Of a stretch of DNA of 64,000 bases, positions 46,682 through 56,851 are shown in pieces. The notes under the pieces are model-generated. The model was not told the origin of the DNA and ran no database searches. It was given only the letters and a program-made list of their open reading frames with translations. The stretch is from positions 1 to 64,000 of the forward strand of contig NZ_JAINWI010000004.1 in the NCBI RefSeq assembly GCF_021021435.1. The letters run 5' to 3'. The stretch's first letter is position 1. Each line of letters begins with the position of its first letter. The translations under genes were made by a program, and so were the position numbers. The stretch is from Seohaeicola saemankumensis (GTDB lineage: Bacteria; Pseudomonadota; Alphaproteobacteria; Rhodobacterales; Rhodobacteraceae).

Positions 46682-47020
46682 TTAAACCGCGTCCTCATTG
46701 GTCTCGCCGGTCCGCACGCGCACAGCTTGCGAGACATCCAGCACGAAAATCTTGCCGTCGCCGATCTTGCCGGTCTTGGCGGTCGTCGTGATGGTGTCGA
46801 CAACCTGATCGGCCATCGCGTCGTTCACCACGATTTCAAGTTTCACCTTGGGCACGAAATTCACGGCATATTCAGCGCCACGGTAGATTTCGGTATGCCC
46901 GGACTGCGATCCGAAGCCCTTGATTTCAGTGACCATCATGCCGCGCACGCCGATATCGGTCAGTGCTTCACGGACCTCCTCGAGCTTGAACGGCTTGATC
47001 GTTGCAATGATGAGTTTCAC
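46682..47020 (-). CDS. glnK: GlnK/GlnB nitrogen regulatory protein PII
   Basis: 112 residues from a GTG start with GGGGAC upstream. The start [20 protein letters not shown], the T-loop [19 protein letters not shown] with the uridylylatable tyrosine and [10 protein letters not shown] for nucleotide binding are all intact. Linked to amtB, it is expected to dock on and block the channel when nitrogen is plentiful. Confidence 0.94.
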   Translation of the reverse strand: MKLIIATIKPFKLEEVREALTDIGVRGMMVTEIKGFGSQSGHTEIYRGAEYAVNFVPKVKLEIVVNDAMADQVVDTITTTAKTGKIGDGKIFVLDVSQAVRVRTGETNEDAV

Positions 47021-47277
47021 CTTTGTCCCCTTCGTCTGGAGCGGGATCAGGCCCGCATGTTGCAGTTGCAGCAAAACGGGCGAAAGCGTGTGAAAGGAAG
47101 ATAAACGGGGCAAACCCGTCTCGGATTCCCGGCTTTTTGCCTAATATTTGTGCGTTAAATATTTTTCGCCCACATTCTGAGCTAAACAAAAAGGCATTGT
47201 CTGCTGCGGCATGGGTCAACATTTCCCACGCGCATCGCTATATTGCCCAAAACAACAAATGTCAGGCATCGCACAGC
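47021..47277. other. Divergent glnK / PBP promoter region
   Basis: 257 bp without a gene. It contains the inverted repeat AATATTT-GTGCGTT-AAATATT (47143-47163). I searched by eye for sigma-54 boxes (TGGCAC-N5-TTGC) upstream of glnK and saw no good match. Confidence 0.4.
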
Positions 47278-49470
47278 ATGAGTGATTCAGGTCGCAGGAA
47301 GCCCCCCTTGGTGGCGGACAAGCGCAGTCGCGCGCAACCACCCGCAAAAGCGGCCAAACCCGCATCTGCGAAATCGGCGAGCCGTTCGGGACGCAAGACA
47401 CCGGCACGCAAGAAAAGCGGGCACCGCAACCCTGTGGTCCGCTTTGTCGTAGGGATTTTCAGCTGGATATGGCGGTTGGTCTGGGGGTTTTCCTGGCGCG
47501 TCGGCCTTGTGGCAGGCCTGATCCTTTTAGGGGCTGTAGGGTATTTCTACACGACCCTGCCCGATGTAAACACGCTGCTTGACGGTCGCCAACGCGGATC
47601 GGTCACCTTGCTCGACGCGGATGGCAAGGTATTCGCTTGGCGCGGGGATCAGTTTGGCGGCGTCGTCAGTGCGGATGCGATCTCGCCCCATCTGAAGAAT
47701 GCTGTCATCGCCACCGAGGATAAAAGGTTCTACCGTCACCTCGGAGTATCGCCGCGCGGTATCGCCGGTGCGATCCGTATCAACGTCAGCGAAGGCCGGA
47801 GCCCATTGTCGGGCAATGGCGGCTCTACCATCACGCAGCAAACAGCAAAGCTTTTGTGCCTTGGGGTGCCCTACGATCCGCAGGTCTGGAAAACCGAACA
47901 GGAATACGAGGCCGATTGCCGTCGCGGTTCCCTGTCGCGCAAGATCAAGGAGGCGGTTTACGCCTTTGCGCTCGAGGCAAAATATACCAAGGACGAGATC
48001 CTTTCAGTTTATATCAACCGCGCCTATCTGGGTGGCGGCGCCTTCGGCGCCGAGGCTGCCTCGCAGCGCTATTTCGGCAAGACTTCGGGCCAGGTCAGCC
48101 CAGCCGAGGCTGCGATGCTGGCAGGCCTGTTGACCGCGCCCACCAGCCTTGCTCCGACAAATAATCTGGAGCGGTCCCAGAACCGTGCGGCGGTGGTGAT
48201 CAGGTTGATGCGCGAACAGGGCTATCTGACACAAGAAGAGGCCAGCAACGCGCTTGCCAATCCTGCCAGACTGTCGGAAGCCGCCGAAGCCCGCGCAGGC
48301 GGGTTCTTTGCGGATTGGGTCATGTCGTCCGGCCCCGAATTCTTTACCCGCAACACGACCGAAGATGTCGTGATCCGCAGCACACTCGACCCGCGCATCC
48401 AGAAAGCCGCCGAAGAGGCGATGCAATTCATTTTTGAAAACAAGGTGCGCGAAGGCTCAAAGGCGCAGGCGGCCATCGTCGTCATGTCCGCAGACGGCGC
48501 TGTGCGCGCAATGGTGGGCGGGCGCGATACGCGCGTTGTGGGGGCATTCAACCGCGCAACACAAGCGCGGCGACAGACCGGGTCGGCCTTCAAACCCTTT
48601 GTCTATGCCGCGGCATTAGACCTTGGCTATTCACCGAACGACATTGTGGATGACTCACCTTACTGTGTGAACATCGCCGGATCGGGAGAGTGGTGTCCCA
48701 ACAACTATGACCGCAGCTTTAGCGGGCAGGTCACACTGACCGAGGCGCTAAGCCGTTCCTTGAACGTGCCAGCCGTCAAGGTCGCGCAGAGTGTGGGCCT
48801 TGAACTCGTGCGCAATGTCGCCGCGCAATTCGGCATCCAGTCCGATCTGGCTGCGGGCCCAGCGCTGGCGCTTGGCGCGTCCGAGGCGACCTTGATCGAA
48901 ACAACAGGCGCTTTTGCTGGCATTCTGAACGGTGGTTCGGCTGTCACGCCTTACGGCCTGATCGAACTGCGGATGCGCGACGACGACGAGCCGCTGATGA
49001 CCGCAACAGGCGGTATGGGAGAGCGGGTAATTCGCCAGGAGGCCGCCGAACAGCTGACATGGATGTTGCATCAGGTGACCACGCGCGGCACCGGCACAAG
49101 GGCCAACCTGAAAGACCGCGAAGTCGCAGGAAAAACCGGCACGACCCAAGCGGCACGTGACGCATGGTTCGTCGGATATTCGGCTGACTACGTGGCAGGC
49201 GTCTGGATGGGCTATGACGACAATACCCCACTGACGGGCGTGACCGGCAGCGGATTGCCGTCAGAGATCTGGCACGAAGTGATGGTGCGCGTTCATGATG
49301 GCCTGCCTGCGCGCCCCTTGCCGATGCAGGCGCCGGTTACACAGGCCCCTGTGCAGCAACCCAATAGCGGACAGGCACAGGGCCAATCCGGCGGTCGCAC
49401 CGCCCAACCCGAAACACAGAACGCCATCGAACAATTGTTCCGTGACCTTTTCGGCAGTCGCCGGAACTAG
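47278..49470 (+). CDS. Class A penicillin-binding protein (PBP1a/1c family)
   Basis: 730 residues. A basic, disordered N-terminal tail (about 60 residues) precedes one membrane helix. The glycosyltransferase domain has ATEDKRFYRHLGVSP, NGGSTITQQTAK and KIKEAVYAFALEAKYTKDEIL. The transpeptidase domain has SAFKPF (SxxK), SRSLN (SxN) and KTGTTQ (KTG). It polymerises and cross-links peptidoglycan in the periplasm. The start MSDSG was chosen as the first ATG of the basic tail. Confidence 0.93.
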   Translation: MSDSGRRKPPLVADKRSRAQPPAKAAKPASAKSASRSGRKTPARKKSGHRNPVVRFVVGIFSWIWRLVWGFSWRVGLVAGLILLGAVGYFYTTLPDVNTLLDGRQRGSVTLLDADGKVFAWRGDQFGGVVSADAISPHLKNAVIATEDKRFYRHLGVSPRGIAGAIRINVSEGRSPLSGNGGSTITQQTAKLLCLGVPYDPQVWKTEQEYEADCRRGSLSRKIKEAVYAFALEAKYTKDEILSVYINRAYLGGGAFGAEAASQRYFGKTSGQVSPAEAAMLAGLLTAPTSLAPTNNLERSQNRAAVVIRLMREQGYLTQEEASNALANPARLSEAAEARAGGFFADWVMSSGPEFFTRNTTEDVVIRSTLDPRIQKAAEEAMQFIFENKVREGSKAQAAIVVMSADGAVRAMVGGRDTRVVGAFNRATQARRQTGSAFKPFVYAAALDLGYSPNDIVDDSPYCVNIAGSGEWCPNNYDRSFSGQVTLTEALSRSLNVPAVKVAQSVGLELVRNVAAQFGIQSDLAAGPALALGASEATLIETTGAFAGILNGGSAVTPYGLIELRMRDDDEPLMTATGGMGERVIRQEAAEQLTWMLHQVTTRGTGTRANLKDREVAGKTGTTQAARDAWFVGYSADYVAGVWMGYDDNTPLTGVTGSGLPSEIWHEVMVRVHDGLPARPLPMQAPVTQAPVQQPNSGQAQGQSGGRTAQPETQNAIEQLFRDLFGSRRN

Positions 49471-49484
49471 GCCTCACTGAAAGC

Positions 49485-49528
49485 AAAAAGAAGCAGGCGC
49501 GCCGGTCATGGCGCGCCTGCTTCTTTTT
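49485..49528. terminator. Perfect bidirectional terminator between PBP and mlaC
   Basis: Two perfect 19-nt arms (49485-49503 and 49510-49528) surround the 6-nt loop GGTCAT; they begin with AAAAAG and end with CTTTTT. Serves both convergent genes. Confidence 0.93.
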
Positions 49529-49544
49529 CCCAGCGGTCAGATCG

Positions 49545-50162
49545 TCAGACCGCAGCGCGCAAATCGGCAATCATCGCGTCGATATTGCCACCGCGACGGT
49601 CCAGCATCGCGCCGATCTCGGTCCTTTCTGTCAGCAGCATGTTGATCCCCTCAATGAAGAGGTTGAAAAACAGGTCCTTGCCGCTGCGGTCGGATACCAG
49701 AAAAGTCACCTCGAAAGGGGCTTGCCCGCGCAAACGGGCCAGACTTTTGACCTCGTAGAAATTCTTGATGGCCCGCGCGCCCTGCACCTCGATCTGGCCG
49801 CCGATAAACTCGCGGAAGCGCTTTCCGTATTTGACCGAGATGTAGCGCCTGAAAGTCACCGTGAAGTCGCGCATCTGCGCGGAGGTTGCGCGCCGCGCGT
49901 CCACACCCAAAGCATAGCTCGCAATCGTCGGAACATCGGCGTAGCGGGTAAAAATCCTTTCGAATTCCACATACATGGCCTGCTCGGACTTACCCGATGC
50001 AATCACGCCGTTGATATCGGCGACCAGCGCATCAACGAGCGTTTTTGCGCGCGCTTGGGTCATGGCATGGGCGGTTTGCGGCCAGCCCAGCCCCATAATG
50101 GCCGTTCCGGCCCACGCGGCTATCGAAGCAATCGCAAAGCGTCGGTTTACTTTATTCAGCAT
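49545..50162 (-). CDS. mlaC: MlaC-like phospholipid-binding protein (Ttg2D family)
   Basis: 205 residues from the ATG at 50162. A signal-like segment (RRFAIASIAAWAGTAIMGLG...TAHA) is followed by the MlaC domain (RYADVPTIASYALGVDARRA, YISVKYGKRFREFIGG, FLVSDRSGKDLFFNLFIEG). It ferries phospholipids across the periplasm between MlaA and the inner-membrane MlaFEDB complex, which is not in this window. The start overlaps the mlaA 3' end by 11 nt with GAGGA as ribosome site. Confidence 0.9.
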   Translation of the reverse strand: MLNKVNRRFAIASIAAWAGTAIMGLGWPQTAHAMTQARAKTLVDALVADINGVIASGKSEQAMYVEFERIFTRYADVPTIASYALGVDARRATSAQMRDFTVTFRRYISVKYGKRFREFIGGQIEVQGARAIKNFYEVKSLARLRGQAPFEVTFLVSDRSGKDLFFNLFIEGINMLLTERTEIGAMLDRRGGNIDAMIADLRAAV

Positions 50163-50952
50163 AGGGGTCCTCATAGGGGTCGTCATAAGGGTCCGTTGTT
50201 CCAATAGCATATGGGTCGTCATAAGTCGCATCGCCAGACCTGCCCAGCGCGAACCGGCGGCTTTGCAGGTAAATCAAGCGTGACTGCGCATAGCTGTCGG
50301 CGCTGTCATACAGGACGGAATCGATCGTGTCACCGAAACGGCCACGATCGCCGACAATGTCCAGTACGCGCACTCCCTGACGGTACTCGTTCGTTGTGCC
50401 TGACATGGCGTAAGACAACGGGTTTGTGAAGAAGTCGACCACCATGCCAACGGTATCGCGTTCGGTTGATGGCCCACGGAACGGTGTTTCGACATAGTGG
50501 CCCTCTCCGACCCCCCAGACATGCAGGGTTTCGCCAAAATCAGTGTCGACCTCGGACACACCTGCCATCTCGGCAACATCCACAAGTCCGGCAAAACCAA
50601 GCGTCGAGTTGAGGGCGAACCGGTAGGTATTGGTGATCGCGCCTTTGAAATTCCCCTGCAGCAGATTGTTCACAACAAGACCCGGACCGGACAAGTTGTC
50701 CGAGAAGTTGTTCACCATCATCCGCATTTCCGGCGGCAGCACCTTGTTGTATCCGCGTGAGGCGGGACGCAGAATAGCCTGATCTATGGATTTGTTGAAG
50801 GCATGAACCTTGCGGTTCCGCTCCTCGAACGGATCGTTGATCCCGTCCCGCGCGACATATCCTTCGGGCGTCGCACAGGCCGACAGGGTCGCAACCAACA
50901 GAAACGGGATGACAACGGCCTTGCCGAAGTTGCGCAGCGAAAGGGCGGGCAT
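50152..50952 (-). CDS. mlaA: MlaA (VacJ) outer-membrane lipoprotein
   Basis: 266 residues from MPALSL. A lipoprotein signal ends in the lipobox LSAC. The MlaA domain follows: DPFEERNRKVHAFNKSID, NNFSDNLSGPGLVVNNLLQG, NSTLGFAGLVDVAEMAG, YVETPFRGPS. It removes misplaced phospholipids from the outer leaflet. An acidic, repetitive tail (DDPYAIGTTDPYDDPYEDPY) is unusual. GTG starts further upstream are possible. Confidence 0.93.
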   Translation of the reverse strand: MPALSLRNFGKAVVIPFLLVATLSACATPEGYVARDGINDPFEERNRKVHAFNKSIDQAILRPASRGYNKVLPPEMRMMVNNFSDNLSGPGLVVNNLLQGNFKGAITNTYRFALNSTLGFAGLVDVAEMAGVSEVDTDFGETLHVWGVGEGHYVETPFRGPSTERDTVGMVVDFFTNPLSYAMSGTTNEYRQGVRVLDIVGDRGRFGDTIDSVLYDSADSYAQSRLIYLQSRRFALGRSGDATYDDPYAIGTTDPYDDPYEDPYAE

Positions 50953-51174
50953 AATCGTGGGCGTTTGCGACACTAGATATCTCACAGGTTATATGCTTGT
51001 GTTTCAGGAGTCTGGTCGAATTCCTGGCCAGCGGAAGGGGCGGTTTTGCAGCACTAAAAAGGTGCTGCACTTAACCCCATAGTAGGGTTTGTTCTTATAA
51101 CGTCCACCCGTTGGACGAAAGGGAGCAGTCGGTAAAACCGGCAATTTGGTGGTACGAGTGGCGGGAAACGGTAG
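50953..51174. other. Divergent mlaA / T1SS intergenic region with palindrome
   Basis: 222 bp without a gene. TGCAGCAC (51047-51054) and GTGCTGCA (51062-51069) form a perfect 8-bp inverted repeat around TAAAAAG, about 105 bp before the ABC exporter start. No T run follows on either strand, so an operator is more likely than a terminator. Confidence 0.5.
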
Positions 51175-52917
51175 ATGGTAAAGACGGATTCCGCACGAGG
51201 GCGCGAAGAATTGCGCGCGGCAAGGCGTGCAGACCACCATCTTTATTGGATCGTCGGACTGTTCAGTGTCTTTGCCAACCTCCTGATGCTGACCGGACCG
51301 CTCTATATGCTGCAGGTCTATGACCGGGTGCTTGGCAGCAGGTCTGTCGCCACGCTTGTCGCTCTGACGGTGCTTGTTGCATTTCTCTATGCGGTGATGG
51401 GTCTACTGGATTTCGCCCGCGGTAGAATCATGGCAAGGGTCGGCGCACGATTCCAATCGGGCCTTGAACGGCGGGTGTTCGATGCGGCCTTGCGAAAATC
51501 GGCGCTCGATCCCGGCCATACACAAGGGCCGGGGTTGCGCGACCTTGACGCGTTGCACCGCCTCCTGACCTCTCCGGTCGCGATGACCGTTTTCGATATA
51601 CCTTGGACGCCAGTGTTTCTGGTGGGAATCGCGGTGTTTCATCCTTGGCTGGGATATCTTGCGCTTGGCGGCGGGGCACTGCTGGTTTTAGTGACACTGG
51701 CGAATCAGATCCTGACACGCACCCCCGTGGCCAGCGCCAATTATTCGCAAGCGCGGGCCGACACCATCGCAACGCAAACACGCGGCGAAGCCCGGATGGT
51801 GCAGGCAATGGGGATGAACGATGCTGTCTTCACACGCTGGCAACAGGTGCGCGATACTGCCTCAAGGCATTATCTGCAGGCCGCCGATCTTGGCGGCAGT
51901 TTCGGGTCAGTCTCGCGGACACTCCGGCTTTTTCTGCAATCCGCGATGTTGGGACTGGGCGCCTTTCTGGTGATCAGGGGCGAAGTGACGCCGGGCGCCA
52001 TGATCGCGGCGTCCATTCTGCTTGGGCGGGCGCTGGCCCCGATAGAACAGGCAATAGGCAGTTGGACGCTTGTCCAGCGCGCGGTCAAAGGCTGGTCAGA
52101 TCTGGCGCAACTGCTGTCCGATGTGGCACCCGAAGAAGCGCGTACCGCCCTGCCGGTTCCGCGCGCCCGTCTCGAGGTTCAGAGCCTTACGCTGATCCCT
52201 CCGGGCGAGAGATCACCGGTGCTCCGCATGCTCAGCTTCACGGTCGAACCGGGGCAGGCGCTGGGTGTTATCGGACCGTCCGGCGCAGGCAAGTCGACGC
52301 TTGCCAGCGCAGTCACCGGCATGTGGCTGCCCGCAACTGGCAGCATCCGGCTGGACGGAGCAACGCTTGATCAATACCCCGCAGCCACGCTGGCGCAGCA
52401 TATCGGCTATCTCCCGCAGCGGGTGCATCTGTTCGATGGCACGATCGCCGAAAACATCGCGCGGTTGTCCTTGCAGCCCGACCCAGCGCTTGTTGTCGCA
52501 GCAGCCCAAAAGGCCGCAGCGCATGAGATGATCCTGAAACTGCCCAACGGCTATGACACCGCAGTTTCGGTTGCAGGCGGGCGATTGTCCGGCGGCCAGC
52601 TCCAACGGATTGGATTGGCAAGGGCCATGTATGGTAATCCGGTGATCCTTGTTCTGGACGAGCCTAATTCCAACCTCGACAATGAAGGATCGCAGGCGCT
52701 GAACACGGCGATACGCAGCCTGAAAGCCGAGGGCAAATCGGTCCTGATTATGGCGCACCGGCCTGCCGCGATACAGGAATGCGACGTGATTCTTGTGCTG
52801 GAAGCGGGCGCGCGTACAGCATTCGGCCCAAGGGATGCCGTGCTGAAGCAGGTGCTCAGCAATTATAGCGATGTCCAAAACAGCCTTGGCCAGAACATTG
52901 CTGGAGGGGTAGGATGA
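51175..52917 (+). CDS. Type I secretion ABC exporter (PrtD/HlyB-like permease-ATPase)
   Basis: 580 residues. The membrane domain (residues 20-300) has LLMLTGPLYMLQVYDRVLGSRS, and DIPWTPVFLVGIAVFHPWLG, typical of PrtD-type exporters. The ATPase has Walker A GPSGAGKS, signature LSGGQLQRIGLARA and Walker B ILVLDEPNSNLDNEG. No N-terminal C39 peptidase domain. It exports RTX proteins with C-terminal signals; the RTX protein at 5.0-6.8 kb is a candidate. Overlaps the next gene by 4 nt. Confidence 0.94.
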   Translation: MVKTDSARGREELRAARRADHHLYWIVGLFSVFANLLMLTGPLYMLQVYDRVLGSRSVATLVALTVLVAFLYAVMGLLDFARGRIMARVGARFQSGLERRVFDAALRKSALDPGHTQGPGLRDLDALHRLLTSPVAMTVFDIPWTPVFLVGIAVFHPWLGYLALGGGALLVLVTLANQILTRTPVASANYSQARADTIATQTRGEARMVQAMGMNDAVFTRWQQVRDTASRHYLQAADLGGSFGSVSRTLRLFLQSAMLGLGAFLVIRGEVTPGAMIAASILLGRALAPIEQAIGSWTLVQRAVKGWSDLAQLLSDVAPEEARTALPVPRARLEVQSLTLIPPGERSPVLRMLSFTVEPGQALGVIGPSGAGKSTLASAVTGMWLPATGSIRLDGATLDQYPAATLAQHIGYLPQRVHLFDGTIAENIARLSLQPDPALVVAAAQKAAAHEMILKLPNGYDTAVSVAGGRLSGGQLQRIGLARAMYGNPVILVLDEPNSNLDNEGSQALNTAIRSLKAEGKSVLIMAHRPAAIQECDVILVLEAGARTAFGPRDAVLKQVLSNYSDVQNSLGQNIAGGVG

Positions 52918-54224
52918 CCCCTGACCGACACAGGCGCGTTTCTGTTCGCGGCCCCGTTATCGTAGGGCTTGCGGCCTTGTTGCTGCTTCTGGGCGGGTTT
53001 GGCACATGGGCTGCCATTGCCAATATTGCCGGTGCGATCGTAGCCAATGGACGTATCGAAGTCGACCAGAACCGGCAGGTTGTCCAGCACCCTGATGGCG
53101 GCGTCGTTCAAGACATTCTGGTGAGCGAGGGGATGCGCGTGACCAAGGATCAGGTGCTGATCCGGCTGGACCCTTCGGGCCTGATGTCCGATCTGACCAT
53201 CATCGAAGGCCAACTCTACGAACTGATGGCCCGCCGCGGCCGCCACGAGGCCGAGCGGGACGCGCGGAACGAGGCGGTATTCGATCCCCTCTTAGTGGCG
53301 GCTGCGGCATCCAACCCCGATGTCGCCTTGCTGGTGAATGGTCAGCGACAGCTTTTGCAGGCGCGCGCTACATCGCTTGCCAGTCAGGTCGAGCAACTGA
53401 CCAAGCGGAGCCAGCAAATCGAAACCCAGATTACAGGGATCGCAGCCCAACGCGACGCACTGGGCTTGCAAGTGGGGTTGATCGAGCAAGAGCTTGCAGA
53501 CCAGCAAAGCCTTCTGGATCGCGGTCTTGCCCAAGCCAGCCGTGTTTTGGCGCTACAACGCGAACTGGCCCGCCTGAACGGAGATATCGGGGCGCTGACC
53601 GCCGAAACCGCCACCGCCGAAAGCCGGATCACCGAAACCGCGATCGACATTCTGCGCCTGACCGAATCGCGACGGGAAGAAGCGATCACCCGTTTGCGCG
53701 ATCTGCAATTCCGCGAGTTGGAGCTTCTTGAACAACGCCGCGCACTTTTGCAGCAAATGGAGCGGCTGGAAATTCGCGCGCCCGTAGCAGGGATCATCTA
53801 CAGTCTGCAGGTCTTTGCCCGCCGCGCCGTGCTGCGCGCTGCCGATCCCGTGCTTTTCATCATTCCGCAGGACCGTCCGCTGATCATCATGGCGCAAGTG
53901 AACCCCGTGAATATCGATCAAGTCTTTCCCGGGCAGGAGGTGACATTGCGATTTACAGCCCTTGACCAGCGACGCACGCCTGAGTTGACGGGACGGGTTG
54001 TCCAAACTTCAGCCGATGCGTTTACGGACGATGCCGCAGGCACATCTTTTTACCGCGCCGAGATCGCTCTGGAAAAAGGCGAGCAGGCGCGTCTACCGGC
54101 GGACACAACCCTGATACCCGGCATGCCGGTTCAGGCGTTTATCCGTACCAGCGACCGCACGCCGCTGGACTATCTGATCAAGCCGTTGTCTGATTATTTC
54201 AGCACAGCCTTGCGCGAGGACTAA
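52914..54224 (+). CDS. HlyD-family membrane fusion protein of the type I secretion system
   Basis: 436 residues: short cytosolic N-terminus, one membrane helix (VIVGLAALLLLLGGFGTWAA), lipoyl-like half domains (GRIEVDQNRQVVQHPDGGVVQDILVSEG and IRAPVAGIIYSLQVF), a long coiled-coil hairpin (about 90-270) and a beta-barrel end. It links the ABC exporter to an outer-membrane TolC channel, which is not in the window. Starts within the exporter stop (ATGA). Confidence 0.93.
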   Translation: MTPDRHRRVSVRGPVIVGLAALLLLLGGFGTWAAIANIAGAIVANGRIEVDQNRQVVQHPDGGVVQDILVSEGMRVTKDQVLIRLDPSGLMSDLTIIEGQLYELMARRGRHEAERDARNEAVFDPLLVAAAASNPDVALLVNGQRQLLQARATSLASQVEQLTKRSQQIETQITGIAAQRDALGLQVGLIEQELADQQSLLDRGLAQASRVLALQRELARLNGDIGALTAETATAESRITETAIDILRLTESRREEAITRLRDLQFRELELLEQRRALLQQMERLEIRAPVAGIIYSLQVFARRAVLRAADPVLFIIPQDRPLIIMAQVNPVNIDQVFPGQEVTLRFTALDQRRTPELTGRVVQTSADAFTDDAAGTSFYRAEIALEKGEQARLPADTTLIPGMPVQAFIRTSDRTPLDYLIKPLSDYFSTALRED

Positions 54225-54382
54225 GGCTTGCGGCCAGCGCGCCCGAACCGCTACAGCGCGCTACATCGCGGACCGGCTTTCAATTTTGCAAGCGCTGCAA
54301 TCTGCCTTCTCTTTGCGGTTTCAATCTCTGGCCAAGCCAGCTAGCGTCCGCCGCGAACCACCTTTTGAAACGGAGCATGTCC

Positions 54383-54847
54383 ATGACCAGCATCCTTGAA
54401 ACACGTCTTGCCGATCTTGGTGTCACCTTGCCGAACGCGCCGGCACCTGCTGCCAATTATGTGCCCTTCGTGCAGTCGGGTGATCTGGTTTTCGTATCGG
54501 GACAGATCTCGAACGGACCAGACGGATTCATCACCGGCAAACTGGGTGCGGACATGGATGTGGCTGCAGGTGCTGCAGCCGCAAAAACCTGTGCAATCAG
54601 CTTGCTGGCGCAGTTGAAGGCCGCTTGCGACGGCGATCTTGATCGTCTGGTGCGGGTCGTCAAGCTGACGGGCTTTGTCAATTCTACGCCTGATTTTACC
54701 GACCAGCCCAAAGTGATTAACGGCGCGTCCGATTTTCTGGTCGAAGCATTAGGGGATATCGGGCGGCATTCGCGCTCTGCTGTATCGGCAGCCTCTTTGC
54801 CTCTTGGCGTCGCTGTGGAAATCGAAGCCATTTTCCAGATCAGATGA
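54383..54847 (+). CDS. RidA-family (YjgF/YER057c) protein
   Basis: 154 residues. VPFVQSGDLVFVSGQI and IGRHSRSAVSAASLPLGVAVEIEAIF carry the RidA pattern, including the arginine that binds the imine or carboxylate. It is the longer, YjgF-like subgroup, and may not have the classical enamine deaminase specificity. ATG 54383 has GGAG 7 nt upstream. It overlaps the next gene by 4 nt. Confidence 0.88.
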   Translation: MTSILETRLADLGVTLPNAPAPAANYVPFVQSGDLVFVSGQISNGPDGFITGKLGADMDVAAGAAAAKTCAISLLAQLKAACDGDLDRLVRVVKLTGFVNSTPDFTDQPKVINGASDFLVEALGDIGRHSRSAVSAASLPLGVAVEIEAIFQIR

Positions 54848-55611
54848 GCAGGTTGCCTGAAGACTTCCTGAAGGCCCCGATCGCGCATCGCGCGCTACAT
54901 GACCTGTCAAGAGGACGGCCCGAGAACGGGCCCAGCGCAATCGAGGCTGCCTGCAAGGCGGGCTACGGGATCGAGATCGACTTGCAACTCTCCTCTGACG
55001 GGGTGGCGATGGTGTTTCACGACTACGATCTCGGGCGCCTGACAGATAGCAAAGGTGCGGTTCGACAAGTAAGCGCCGCAGCCTTGGGACAGATCCGACT
55101 GAAAGGTGGAACCGACACGATACCGACGCTTGAACAGGTACTGGATCAGGTAGCAGGACGTGTGCCGCTGCTGATCGAGATCAAGGATCAGGACGGGGCT
55201 ATGGGCGCGCGTGTCGGCGCTCTTGAGGCAGCGGCGGCAAAGGTGCTGGGCGGTTACAAGGGTCTTGTGGCCGTCATGTCCTTCAACCCGCATTCCATGA
55301 TTGCCATGGCAGCGCTTGCGCCCGACATTCCACGCGGGTTGACCACGTGCGACTATGCGGCCGAGGATTGGCCCCTGCTGCCCAAAGGCACACGGGACCG
55401 CCTGCGCGCGATCCCAGATTTTGACGCCGCGCGCGCCTGTTTCATCAGTCACGATGCGTCTGATCTGGAAGCAACGCGCGTTGCAGACCTCAAGGCACGC
55501 GGTGCCGCGATTCTGTGCTGGACGATCAAATCAGCCCGCGAAGAAGCACAGGCACGACAGATCGCACAGAATGTCACGTTCGAGGGCTATGCCGCTGCAA
55601 TCCCTGCTTGA
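54844..55611 (+). CDS. Glycerophosphodiester phosphodiesterase family protein
   Basis: 255 residues. IAHRALHDLSRGRPENGPSA is the GDPD catalytic start (HR...EN), YGIEIDLQLSSDGVAMVFHD holds the metal-binding Glu/Asp and general-base His, and LLIEIKDQDG the next glutamate. It hydrolyses deacylated phospholipids to glycerol 3-phosphate and an alcohol. No signal peptide is seen, so it is cytosolic. Coupled to RidA upstream. Confidence 0.93.
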   Translation: MSRLPEDFLKAPIAHRALHDLSRGRPENGPSAIEAACKAGYGIEIDLQLSSDGVAMVFHDYDLGRLTDSKGAVRQVSAAALGQIRLKGGTDTIPTLEQVLDQVAGRVPLLIEIKDQDGAMGARVGALEAAAAKVLGGYKGLVAVMSFNPHSMIAMAALAPDIPRGLTTCDYAAEDWPLLPKGTRDRLRAIPDFDAARACFISHDASDLEATRVADLKARGAAILCWTIKSAREEAQARQIAQNVTFEGYAAAIPA

Positions 55612-55663
55612 TCGGCCTTGCCACCGCTCCAGATAGAAGGGCGTGCATAGGGGGCGCACCGTC

Positions 55664-56851
55664 ATGACGGATGACACCATCGAAATATCTATGTCAGGAA
55701 ACCTGTCCGAGATCGGACAGGCGGAATGGGACGCCTGCGCCTGTCCTGAAACCATGGATGGCGGGCGGCCCAATGACCCTTTCACGACGTGGCGGTTCCT
55801 GAAAGCACTAGAAGACAGCGGGTCTGTTGGCGCGGGTTCGGGATGGCAACCAAGTTATCTTACCGCCCGCCAGAATGGACAGATGATTGCCTGCGCGCCG
55901 ATGTATGCCAAGTCGCATAGTCAGGGCGAATATATCTTTGACCACAACTGGGCTCATGCCTTTGAGCGAGCGGGCGGGCGATACTATCCAAAGTTCCAGA
56001 TCGCCGTGCCGTTCACACCGGCAACGGGGCGGCGTTTATTGACACGCCCCGGATTCGAGGAGGCCGGACAAGCCGCATTGGTGCAAGGTGCGGTGGAACT
56101 TGCCGCCAAGAACCGTCTGTCCTCGCTCCACATCACCTTTTGCACCCAGCCCGAAGCCGAGGCAGGCGGTCAGATGGGGCTGATGCAGCGTGTGACCCAG
56201 CAGTATCACTGGGAGAATGACAGCTATACCGATTTCAACGGCTTCCTTGCGTCGCTGTCATCCCGCAAACGCAAGATGCTTCGCAAGGAACGCGAGCGGG
56301 CACAGGGTTTCGGCGGGCAGATTGTCTCGCTGGCCGGCGACCAGATCGAACACTGGCATTGGGACTATTTCTGGCGGTTTTATCAGGACACCGGCGCACG
56401 CAAATGGGGCACGCCCTATCTGACGCGCCGGTTTTTCGAGATTGCACAGGAAACCTTGCGCGATGACATGCTGCTGGTTCTGGCAATGCGTGACGGTTTG
56501 CCCGTGGCCGGTGCCCTGAACTTTGTCGGTCGGCAGGCGCTTTTCGGCCGCTATTGGGGGTGCACCGAGGATCATCCCTGTCTGCACTTCGAGCTTTGCT
56601 ACTATCAGGCCATGGACTTTGCCATCGCACAGGGACTGCAGCGGGTTGAAGCTGGCGCTCAGGGCGAGCACAAGCTGGCGCGCGGCTATCTTCCGGTGCC
56701 GATCCATTCGCTGCATTGGGTGGCCGATAGTGGTTTTGCAGACGCGATTGCCCGTTATCTTGCGGCCGAGCGTGCAGCCGTCGAGGAAGACATCGAGGTT
56801 CTGACGGCCTATGGTCCGTTCAGACGAACGCAAATGGAGGAACAGGAATGA
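55664..56851 (+). CDS. FemAB/GNAT-like acyltransferase (PF04339-type)
   Basis: 395 residues. The COG3146/FemAB-like pattern is seen in [36 protein letters not shown]-like text ([20 protein letters not shown]) and [20 protein letters not shown], with [18 protein letters not shown] near the end. These proteins form a tandem GNAT fold; the acyl donor and acceptor are unknown. Start at the ATG 55664. It overlaps phhB by 4 nt. Confidence 0.87.
   Translation: MTDDTIEISMSGNLSEIGQAEWDACACPETMDGGRPNDPFTTWRFLKALEDSGSVGAGSGWQPSYLTARQNGQMIACAPMYAKSHSQGEYIFDHNWAHAFERAGGRYYPKFQIAVPFTPATGRRLLTRPGFEEAGQAALVQGAVELAAKNRLSSLHITFCTQPEAEAGGQMGLMQRVTQQYHWENDSYTDFNGFLASLSSRKRKMLRKERERAQGFGGQIVSLAGDQIEHWHWDYFWRFYQDTGARKWGTPYLTRRFFEIAQETLRDDMLLVLAMRDGLPVAGALNFVGRQALFGRYWGCTEDHPCLHFELCYYQAMDFAIAQGLQRVEAGAQGEHKLARGYLPVPIHSLHWVADSGFADAIARYLAAERAAVEEDIEVLTAYGPFRRTQMEEQE

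Noticed and set aside
47021-47200. Sigma-54 promoter of glnK
   Set aside because: No TGGCAC-N5-TTGC match at the right spacing could be found by eye.
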